Below are positions 42,401-54,400 of a stretch of DNA of 64,000 nt, one piece after another (the stretch's first letter is position 1; each line of letters opens with the position of its first letter). The position numbers and the translations under genes were made by a program. The notes under the pieces are model-generated. The model saw nothing but the letters and a program-made list of their open reading frames with translations, was not told the origin of the DNA and made no database searches. This DNA is from Promerops cafer. Its lineage: Eukaryota; Chordata; Aves; Passeriformes; Nectariniidae. The stretch covers positions 1,943,917-2,007,916 of the forward strand of contig VZSE01013216.1 in the NCBI GenBank assembly GCA_013398275.1. Reading direction: 5' to 3'.

Positions 42401-45400
42401 GTCCACTTTGCCCTCTCAGCCTCCACTGGGCTTCACTTTGTGTAGAAACATTTAGTTTCAGAAATAAAGCTAAAATTCAATCCTTTTGTATTCAAACCAG
42501 GATGTTATACTTGGCTTATAATAGAACCGAAGCATCCTTACTCTTCAGCCCTCTGCATTACTTTTGGCTCCTTGCAGTTCCTCCCTGAACAGTTCTAGTC
42601 TTTTGTATTCTTTTAATACATTTTTTACCTGCCCATTTAACCTTGAAGTCCCTCACACTTTTAACTCTGACTACACATCTTCTGAATAACATTTGTCATC
42701 CACAGATTAAGGGCCATGACTGTTCATTCTGATGACACAGAATAGGCCAAAACCCCTCATTCGTTCTTCCTTCCTTGTGCTCACAATGCCTTTGAGAACT
42801 GCTAACACTTCTTTAGCAGTTAAGTCTGAATGAAGAATTTGAAGTAATGAGGAATGTATTAAGCCCAGGGTAGATTGTACCACTCTCGAACTGTCCACTC
42901 AGAAATCAAACTTACACTGCTGCAACTACTTTACACTTCAGGAATCAACACTCTCAACAGATCTATTTGCATCTAAAAGAGTCATGTTCTTCAAGGCAGT
43001 ATTTTTTCAACTAAGCACTTCCACTTGTAACACACCTGCAGGTTTTCAACTAGTAAATGCAAACAGACTCTGCATTACAAACCTCTTCCACACAAAATTT
43101 ACAAATAGAAAAACAAGAGACAAGCTCTTTTTTTCTCCCTTTCTGGCTTCCAAAAAAGGGTAATCTCTTTGGCCATTTGGCCCCCAAACAGAGCAGCCCA
43201 CTCTAGGGGCCTTGCAGGTAAAAGAATCTTGAAGAATCACCTTCCATACACTTTGATGTCAGATTTTTGCCTAGCTTAATTACATGTCAAACAGCCTGAG
43301 GTTTTGGAATGCTCAAGGAGGGAAGGCTGAACCTCTGGAAATTCCATCTCTGTTCCCCCTCACTAATGTAGAAAGAAGCGAAATTCCAAGTTCAGGAAAA
43401 ACTTTAGCTTATTTTCAAATAACACCCCATGATACTGAAAAGCAGTATTCTGCTAGCAATTATAATAGGAGAATGGACAAATATTATTTAATAGATAAGA
43501 AAAATAGAGTCTGATGAAATTATGCTAACTTTCATATATCTCGACATGATATTTAACCTTCAGTCTTTCTACACTCTTTAAACTTCATTACATTTAATAC
43601 TAACTATTCAGATTAAAAAAAAAAAGAAAACACAGACCCCACAAACATTTATAGGTATTACATAAAGCAGTAAAAGGTTTACCTGCAGTTTTCAAGCCCT
43701 TGCAACAGAAAACATATTTTGTACTTATGTATCTCTAAATTAGATTAAAGAAATAATTTTTACTGACAATATAAACAAAAAGACAGTACAAATGTGCATC
43801 TGCACCCACTTCACATGACTGCAAGATCTTTATAGACAGATTGATAGGCAGACAGAGGACTAGTCAAAGGACAGTCTGAGGCAGAAAAGCTGAAGTGCCA
43901 GATACACAGAAATGCATTATTAAAAGAGAAGTGTAGGATTTCTTTTACTGAATTATCATCCAATTTCATATAATAAGATTATTAGTAGTAAAATAGCATC
44001 TACAGATTCAGCAGTTGATCAAGAACTCCTTGTGCCTTGCACTGCACAATCATGTAACAAAAAGGGCCATGCCCTAAATAGTTTGCAGCAGGAGAACAGG
44101 CTCTTGAACTCACTGGGGGTGTGCTGATGTCAAGAGGCCAAATGGGCCTGTTCATCCTTTCACCAGCACATATTCATATCCTATTTTTAATCCATTGGCA
44201 CTCAAAAAAAGTCACAATACATGAGAGGCACACTCTGTTTTGCTGGGATATTTATTAGACAGTACAAGAAACAAGGCACATGTCAGATTATTTGGGGGTG
44301 GGAGGCAGGGGGCAGTGGTGGAAATGATAAAGGACTAAACTTGAAGCAAAAGATCTGGTTCTTCACCAGTACTAGCTGGACTTACTTTTGAGTAAACCAC
44401 ATTCTGTGTTTAGCACAGTGACAGGTATCAGAAACTGTAATAAATTCTACTCCGACAGGTAAGATTTAATACTTACATTCGAAATTTTTACTCATTGGTT
44501 TTTTTTTAAAAGCACTTTAAAATTCAAGACCAAAAGTGAAAATATTGTCTTTCATAATGGACTTAGAAATACCATGTTTCCCTGCAGCATCAGCATATTT
44601 TTATGGTTTGCCTTTACTTGCCAAGCAGGAAAAAAACCCAGCAAAATCTACATTATATTTTGTGCTTTGTGTCTGCATGTTCTTGCACATACAGATACTA
44701 GTCAACAAAAGCAATTATTGAAACTAAAGCATCAAATATCATTTTAATAGTGCTCACATGAAAAATCTTTGATAAAAATACTTAAAATCATTGTACTCAA
44801 TGTTAAACTATTTGTTTTCAGTTAATACAGTTATAAAAGGACTATAGATTAATTTCTGCTAATGCCCCAACATAAATCCAAGAATTAAAGAAATTCAGGA
44901 TTTTAATCTACTGAAACTAAGCAGGAAAGCTTTCCTGCAAATAAAAAAGGGTTCAGGTCTCCTGCAGACAACAAGTTCAAAGGAATGACACTGTAAATGC
45001 TTCCTAGCAACACTAAAGATATTCATAATCCTTATCTTCTCTACCTTACTTCAGTTTTATTAATTGAAAAAGCAACAAATGCAAACAGCCAGATAAAAAT
45101 AGAAATGGCTTATTAATTAGTTCTAAATAAATCTATTAAATTTTATTTTTTTCAAGTTTAAGCCTGAACCAATAAAGAGAACAAAGTCTCTTTTTTTTTT
45201 TTTTTTTTTATATATCACATATGGACCTCGTAGGAAAAAAAGCAAAAAAATCTCAGTTTTTGTTTTCTTTTCTTAAGGCTCTGGTATTCAGAACAAAATA
45301 ACAATGGTTTCTACATTACCACTTTCAAACCAATTATTCTGGGAAAACTAAAAAAATTAAGATATTCAATCTTTTAAAGTTATTCACATTGATTCTAAAT

Positions 45401-48400
45401 GTAAAAAACCCAACCTTCTAAATTTAAAACCATGGTAGTATATTTATCATGCTCGCAAACAGTACATATCCATAGTATGTATCTTTTCCATCATAAAAGT
45501 ACTACAAACAAAATAATAAAACTTAGGTTACTTTGTAATCTTGTTTCAACTCACTTTTTTAAAGCAACAAATAAACATTTACTATGTTTTTAGTCCTACA
45601 ACGAGGCAGGAATAAGAAATAATCCTTTTAAGCAAGGACTATTTCTAACAGACAGGAGGTGATACTCCTTTCTACTGATAAAGTAAATATTCTTTATATT
45701 GAACAGACCAGGTTCCTTCTTTCATTTAAGTCACTGACAAATTTCTTGTACTTCAGTGATAACTGAGGTTAAGCCATTAATTTTTCTTGGACACCTTCTT
45801 TAATCTAAACTGTATATAAAGTACTTTCCAGGAGGACACTAACAAAAACTATTTGTACTCCTTAGAGATTTCAGTAAAACTGCTATCTGTATGGCCAAAT
45901 TCAAGAGAACCAGTACTTGCAGTGCTGCTGAAAGATTAGCCTTTCAATACAAAAATGTGTTTCAGACATTAGATGTGAAGAACATGTTCTGCCTTCAATT
46001 GGATAACCCCAGCCAGTTGTCTTGACATTAGGTGTCTTAATCCACATAAATCAGTTGTGATTGTTGTTAGCCAGGGAAGTGAAGCAAGAGCTGTGGATCT
46101 CTAGGGGAGCATACACATTCCAGCTCTCCTAAATCTTAGTAGCTTCTTTTTCATGAATGGCACATTAAGTATGCAAAAATCTGTTCTAATTGACCATATG
46201 ACATAAAGAGGAAGAAGAACATGCAAACACCATAGAAATAAAGACAGCCCCAGTCACTCACAGAAGGAAGCATCCCAAGCATTTTCATAAGAATGAACCT
46301 TGCTAATGGCCCCAAGGCTGCTGTAGAATAACAATTGGGTAACAGAAGGTGGGGGGAAATATGAGGAAAATCTTCAAGACTAGGAAGCATTTACAACTAC
46401 ACAGTGTGTGGAAAGTGGGGGGCAGGGGAAGTGCTTAAACAAGTTCTCTTAGAGAGAACATGTACAGTATCTATCACTGAGAAAGTCGAAGAGATGCAGT
46501 AGCAGATGATAAAACAACCCTCTCAGGAAGCTTTTATTCTTTTGAGACCTGTACAGTTTTTAAAATAAATTTTCCAACCAATGTTCTCAAAATTAGACCC
46601 CATGCTGAGATGATGACCTGCATTCAATTCTGTCACGCTCTCCTGAAAGCTGATGAGTCATTGGAGCACTCGGAACTGGCCTCAGTAAAAGCCTTCCTGC
46701 GGAGCTGGTGAAAGTGAAATTGCATCATTTTTGTATTTCTTTTCTGTATCATTGATAGAATGAATATGGCTATGCAACATATAACATTTTGCCAAATTAT
46801 AAAGCTTACTATAATTTTATATTACAAGTTATTAAATGAAAAATGAAACCTGCAATGCAAAAAATAAACCACTTTCCCTTACAGACAAAAAACATGGTAA
46901 GCACATAAAATGAAAGCTATTTCTGTCTCCCCACCACAGAACCCATATTCACAACAAAATTCTTTAGCATCCTATCAGTAGAACCCTAGATTAAAAAAAA
47001 AAAAAAAAAGACAATTTAAGCTGTGCCCCAAAGCTTCACAGAGTACTAATTATTTTGCACAAATTTCAAAAATTGCAATAGTTACTCATTGCAAATTAAA
47101 CGTGTGGAAACATTGTCAGAAAAGCAAAACTGACGTGTCAGTACAGAACAGATAGACCACATGCTACAAGCATCTAGTGTGCCTAGATAGACATTCTAAT
47201 GCTGCTTACTACTGCCCATGACATTGGGAACTACATATATTCCTTTGGATGCATTGACACATCACATTTCTCCCTCATTCAGTAGTGACTCTGTTTCAGT
47301 TAGCAGTCAATGGCAGGTCACTTCTTATCAAGCTTCCCAAAAAGGAAAATCCATATGTCAAGGCAGGCCTGAGTAAATGACAAATCATAGAATCATAGAA
47401 AGGTTTGGGTTTGAAGGGACCTTAAAGATCATCTAGTTCTGTAACTCCTGCCAGGATCACCTGAACTGAAACAACAATGTTGACTGATGTATTCACACAA
47501 AATGCAGTTTTACCTTAAAGAACCTGAAAATAAACAATAAGAATTAAATCATCCTTTGGCTGTTTCGTTTCTAAGTGTAGCATATTTTCTTTCTAGTTTT
47601 TGGTTCAAAAAATAATTTAAGAAATCCTTTTACACAAATAGTAATATTAATGAGAGTGCCACATTAAAAAGACAGTCCTTGAATTCATCAGAAGAAGATA
47701 GATACAAGAAATATCATCTTCTACTGAAACATTACTCTTCCTGTCAACCCCAGTGGAAGTATTTTACCTATAATTTCCCTAAGTATCCAAACTCTTTAAC
47801 TCTCAGATTTACTCACCCATTTTGACTTCTTAAGGATGCTTGATTCTGCTGTGACTTCCCTTCACTAGTGGCTGCTGGGCATAATATTTTGAATAATTCT
47901 TTAAATTACATTAGCTAGATACTCTAAGCAGCATTCCAGACACAGAGGTTAAGAGTAGGGAAGAACTTCTCTAGCTGGTATAGCTGTGTAAGCCCTACAC
48001 TTGCAACATGCTTGGAAAGAAAAAAGCATACACGTACTGCACCCTATGTCCTTACATCCAGAAGTAAGCACAAAAAACTTCAGGAAAGGCATACAATGTC
48101 TCCCAGGTATCTCAATGGTAACATACAACATACAAATCACATTGCTCAGAGGACTGTAGGCATTTGCCTACAGGTCTGCAACCTTTAACTTGTAATCCCC
48201 TCCTCATAGCAATACTTTTCCATCCGTCTTTCACAGCATCTGCTAGGAGAAGATTGCAACCACACCTGTTGTATTGCTATCCAGAGAGTCAGTACCTCCA
48301 CACAGGCTGTTTAAAGACAAGATTTTTCCCTAACAGAGTGATCATTTGGGGCTCTCCCTTCCTCTACTGTCTTACAGATTTCAAATCTCTGAGAATTCTT

Positions 48401-51400
48401 ACGTCCTATTAGAAAAAGTTTTGCACCAATTTCCAGTGAAGCTTTAGAGTGCATTCTGTGGCTGACTTCATACAGAAAATCAATAACTGCAGAGCTAACA
48501 AACACAGCTCAAATATTCTTATGGAAGACACCACAGACTTTGTCACTCATTTCAGACAAACTGGAGTTTGTTTCACATGAAACTGTTTAAAACAAGTATT
48601 GGACCTTGCAGTAGTAAAAGTAATTTTTATTAACACAGCTAGAAGGCCAGCAAGAACTGCAGCAGCACTCCATGTGCTCAGTTACTATCAAATTCACTTA
48701 TTACATTGCAGGTTGAGCACAGCCTTATAACCCTGCTCAAAAGTGAACATGTGAGTAGCCCCATTCAAGTCAAGCCATCTGTTTACTCAAGACAACTTTA
48801 CAAAAGGGTTTCCAGCAGTGCTAACACTTGATCATTCTAGCCCTGATAGGACTACTCTTGTTACCAGCATGGAAAGGTTTTTAGCAGTAGCATTAGACAG
48901 TGGTTGCATGGCCAGCCTGACTTACCATAGGAAAATGGAGTGTCTTTCTCATCCTCTTTCCAGCACTTCTCCTTGTACATGATGCCAAGGCTCCCTTTCT
49001 TTTCTAAACTCCGGTAACTACCAGGCCTTTCTTTCTGCATGCTGCTCAAAATCCCTAAGCCATAATTCCATAGGTCTGGTTTATTTTTCCCACAGGTTTC
49101 AAAGTGAAAGCAGCTCAGAGGAGGTCCAATGAGCAGTGGCACAAAGGAAGTACCAACAGCTCAAGGTTGTCAGCAACATGGGCATGGGACATTGGAAAAG
49201 AGAAGAAGAGGAGTGTGGGCATCCTGCTACCAGGAGCAGTAAACGAACTGTTCATGGGCCTCATCACTTCTCATGAAACTGTACCCTTAGATGACAAGGT
49301 ATGACAAGGGCTTCATCAGATCAAAATGGGTATTGAATAATATGAACTTTACATAGTAGATTTCCTTCTTTGGGACAAATCAGGGACATATATGTCTGTG
49401 TTCCAGTTCTGCAGGCCTTATACTTCCTCAGAGTAAACTGAACTTTCTGTGGTATATTTATTTGAGTTGATAATGGGCACCATGGTTTCTGAACATAAAA
49501 ACCACTACCTTGATTCTAAATACATCAGTGAATGTATCAGCTCCTGGGATATCTTGTCGACTATGCTTTCTTTTTTTTTTTTAAGAGACGCCACAGAACA
49601 CAACTAAAGCCCCAGCCTTTTTGGCCCACAAAAGCATGATCCTGCAATCCCCATTAAAGGGAGTCTCAATTCCCCATTCTCTGACTTGACTCAGCAGGGT
49701 GTAGTATCATGACCTGGCTGTGCAGGAAAATAATTGGGCAGACACACTGCTGCTGTAAACAGTGCCCTTTTGCTGAAGATCTGGCTTCTTGATTGTAAAA
49801 CAAAGACAACTTATTCATGTTAAAACTATAAAATAGAACAGGTCATAGAAATAGAACCATTTCAGTCAACTTTTATATGTCATTTCATTAATCCAAAACA
49901 AAACTTGGAGCAGTGATCCTTTGATCTCTAATCCACTTTAAGCATTGCAAAACAAAGAAAACATTAAAACCCCTGAAACCGACAGAAAAAGCTTAAGGAA
50001 TACACTAAAGGCTATCCATTTCATTTAACAGTTCTATGCTTACTCATTAAACTTTTTTTTCAACTGTTCTGTAAGAGTACTGAGTCAAGGGAGAAAAAAG
50101 TTGTTAAAAAAAATTAACATTATCACAACAAAATGGACTTCAAAATGGATCTCAAACAATAAAAAGCTATTTAAAGAGATGTTTACTCTTCACTGAACCA
50201 TATTTTCTGTCTTAGATCGGTACAACTTGGTGATTTCTTTGAAATTGAAGGAATTGCACTGGGTTGACTCAGAAGAAATCTAGAATTCTTTCATCTAGAA
50301 ACAGCTCAAGGTATTTTTAAGAACAGTGTATTATTATCAAATTATATAAAGAAGCACTTTAGTTTTAAATAATTTTAAAAACAGCTCTTTTATCTGCCAC
50401 GTTCAGTCTAAGCCATTAAAAAGAAATGGACAAATTATGATTATCATCACTAATTAGTCAAAGTGAATAAAAACATCCACTTCTCTTTAAATAGAAGTCA
50501 ACCTGTAGGTCCTTAATTAGAAGGGACCTTTAATGTTTTTCAACAATGACAACATCTAGAAAGTGCGAATTCCTTTGAAACATCCAAAGTACTATATGGT
50601 TCCAGTGTGTTTTAAGTAGAGCTCTGAAAGAAGACATACAACTCCTGCTTAAAATAGTGATAGTACAGTGTGATTCAAGTTACATATTTGTCTATCTGAA
50701 AAGTTATCACAACCACTCAGATCTAAAAATAAGTATTGTAGAAGACTGAATGGATCCAATAACACAGATAAAATAAACTACATCTACAATGTGCCTGCTC
50801 GCTGCTCAGTTAAAAAGAAGAGTACTCAGATGTAGAAGAACCTCCCGGTTCAGTGCTAAAGAACAAGAAGTTAAGAGTGCAAGAAGGCGCATGGAGGGGA
50901 AAGGCTCCAAACAGTACAAGTGATTTCATGTCAACCCAGGAAGCCCAAAAGGAAAAAAATTAAAAGGCTGTAATGAAATTGTAGTCTACCTTTCCCCTAA
51001 ATGAATCTTTGCTATTTCCTGCAAAACACATGGCAAGTAAATCTGGATTAAAGTAGGATTTCATTGCTCAAATTTCCAATCAGCTCAATTTATGAAAGAA
51101 GGTTTTGGTTTGTCTTACAGGGAACAGAAGCATCGCACACATCACACATTTATCTTAGTTGAAATCTCCTTGGATGCTCTGTCTCTGTTTGTCTTCACTC
51201 CTGTAGCTTAATTATTTACTGTAATTCTAGAATTTGGCATAGAACCTAAATCTAACCAGGTGTCATCCAATTACTGCTTTCAATATTTAACTAAAATTCT
51301 GGGGTTTGACACATTCTTTGCTTTAGGTGATTACTTTGCAAATACCTGATATGCTTTACTGAACAGAATACAGAAAAAGAGTGAATTATTAAGAAAATTC

Positions 51401-54400
51401 AAGAGATGTACTAGAAGTGGGCTATTCATTAAAAAGAACAAAAAAAAAACCCAAAACCTCTGTTAGTGCACAGAAAAACTCATTAAAATGTGAGAAGACT
51501 GTTTCACTGAGAGATACTTCTAAATTGTCAGGCCTCACGAAGTAAACCAGTTTAGAAGCCAGGTAGATGGACGCTCCATGCAATTTTTGCTCTTGATTTT
51601 GTGCGAGTCCATCTCCAAGACAAACCAAGAAAATTGTACTAGTGTAGGATTATGAACACTGAAATGCACAAAACCCAGTAAATTGTATGTCAGGATTGCA
51701 TTGGTATATTCATATTTCTTACCATCCTTTTTCCCTTCCCATTACTTCCAAATCCTCACTCCCCAGTCACTCAAGTTTTCAAACTCTAGGTCTTGGCAGG
51801 GGTGGAATCTTACAGACAGGCTTCTCTGTCATGTAAAAGTGCACAGTGCTGTACAAGGAAGTATGAATAGTGACTCTGACCTGTCGCCTGTAGCAATGTC
51901 ACTGTACATCATCCTACAGAGAAATTAAATAGTTTTGAGTGAAGACAATGTCTAAAAAACACTGAATTATTAACTTGGAGATTGAACTATTACAATGCCT
52001 TATAGGAAATGTTTCTCCATGATTTCCAGAAAGAACTGCTATACCTCTTCTCTACTTGGTCTTACCATACCTATTTCTTAATGGCCTCCCACACTTCATG
52101 CAAATGTTCATTGTGATTTCTGATATATCTTATCACACCATATGCATTCATTCTTAGAATAGCTTTCATTTTCAGACTAACAGGGACCTCATAATGGTAA
52201 CAAATTGTAGTCATATTTGCCTGGGATGTATCAAGCTGATGATTTATCATTGCAGAGATGCAGGATACAAATCAAATTTGGTGCACTAACATCCATCCAT
52301 TGTCTCTAGTTTATGACTGAGTTGGAAGCACTTTGATACTCCTCAAAACAATGCAAGCAATAGTCCTGTGATACTCCTGCTTGACACTACCTTCACTTAA
52401 CTACTTTTTAGATTCCAGTTGCACTTTCTTCTGACAACAATTAACCCACAGATAACAAGACCTATAGAGTAAAAGTTGGAGAAACAGGCCCTGTACTGCT
52501 GGCAATTACAAAACACAGCGTTTTTATCCCGTTTATGAGCACTACAGTTACTCTCAGTAAAACTAGAATTAGGTAAATCGAGGAAGAGTAATATCATTTG
52601 AGCGAGTGCTTAGGTGCTTAGATAAAGTTCTTCTAGAAACATCCATCTTATATTGGGAACACTCAGATATTGCCAACAAAATTCTCATGAAACATCAGTG
52701 AAGCACCTTTGGAAATACTGAGGATTAGGCAAGATAATAGATTTTCACCATTTTCCTTCAAAGGCTTGGGATTGCTTTCATGGTTCTCCAAATTTTCTTT
52801 TTAAAATAAGAGTCTGACATGATCTCAACATTCAAGGAACTGTAACTTAAGCTTACCAAATATTTCACTATCATAATCACAGGGCAGGCAAAATTGTTAT
52901 CCAGGTATTTTGCTAGTATCAGTCACCCATTACTAAAATTATACTGTTTGATTTCCACAGTTATTCTACTGTGGAGGCCAGGGGAGAGGAGAATGAGAGA
53001 AAGAGGGGGAGGAACACCCTAAAAGTAAAAAATTTCTGTACTTCTACTACCTATGAATACTAGTTCAAAGCCTCTCTCTACTTATTCTGCCATGTCATTT
53101 ATCAGGTACATTCTGGACAATCACAAGCAGCTGTAGAGCAAAAAAATAAATTTTTGATCTGCACTGAAGGTCCCATTCTATCCAATGTAAAATAATAGTG
53201 CATAGGATTAATTCTGCCCAGTGTGACCTCCTTGGCTGGCGTTTTTGCAGGTCTCCAGCACATTAGCTATCTCTTATTTCCCTGTTCATAAGTGGGAGCT
53301 GCAAGCAGCAGTTGCTGTATAATTACTTCGTTGATTCTGTCTAAGGAGCTTAAACTAAGAGTTGAGCAAAGAAAGCAGATTAACAATTTGAACATACACG
53401 TAATACACAGACACACAGAAGCAGCAGCGCTGCAGGTCAATACGCGGGGCGGAGGAAATGCACTTCAGCCACTCTTGCTCCAAGACAGGCTTGATTTTCA
53501 ATGCAAGGCAATTAAACAGCGTGAAGAAGGGGAAGGCAGAAGATCGGCTGCAGTCGCAGGCCGGAGGGAGGACTTGGGCACACGGCTACTCCATCCCTAG
53601 CAGCCAGATTAGTACCGGAGGAGCGGCACTCAGCCTGCTCTGCCAGTCACATGCTCCCCGATGTCGCCTAGCAACAGTAAAGCCCTGAAAAACTTCTCCC
53701 TCTCTCAACTTCAAATCTGCGTCTGAGACCAACTGAGGGGAGCTTATTGTGCTCCAGACTAAGCATCTGTTTCTTTCTTATAGCCTTCTGTAAATGACTG
53801 CATATACCACACGTACGCAAGCATGTCCGTGCATAACCCCCTACCCCCCGGCCGAACCTGTCCACGTGCAAGTGCTGCAGCCTGTGCACTCCTCACCAAA
53901 ACCAACTCTAGGTACAATTTTAGTGGTCACCAAAGCAGCTCTTGGAATGCAGCTGAACTCTGCTCTGCAAAACCACCCGTATTTCAGTAGCAAGAAAGGC
54001 AAAAAGACCGCAAGGAAAAAATGCAAAAAGTCTGGGGTGATTTTTTTTCCCTTATTCACAGCCAGTAATCAGGACTCACAGAAAAACCTGCCTGCTTGCA
54101 TTTCTGTAAAACCATTAGTTTAGACCGTGAAGTTAAAAAGTCTGAGATGTCCCTCAAAATTTAGCCACATTTGTGTGTTGCTGTCTTACACAACTAGGAA
54201 AAAAAAAGTTTGTACAAACCAGAAAAACACTCAAAGGAAGCATCCTAGGATAATTTAAAACCAAGATGAAGTGAAGCTAAAGAGTCGGTGGTGTTTGCAG
54301 TGCTTTTAAGGCGCTACTTGCTTTTCCACAACAGAAACCGACTCCATCAAATGACTCCTGGAAAGAGCCAACTGTCTCCCCCAGCTATTAGAAAGAACTC

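Noticed and set aside
48861..49142. 93-codon minus-strand open frame in intron 1
   Set aside because: Charged, exon-like composition drew attention, but I see no flanking splice sites with matching phase and no known family.
53292..54123. Overlapping plus-strand open frames near the LRP2 promoter
   Set aside because: The GC-richer composition lowers stop frequency here; the translations resemble no protein and overlap one another in different frames.
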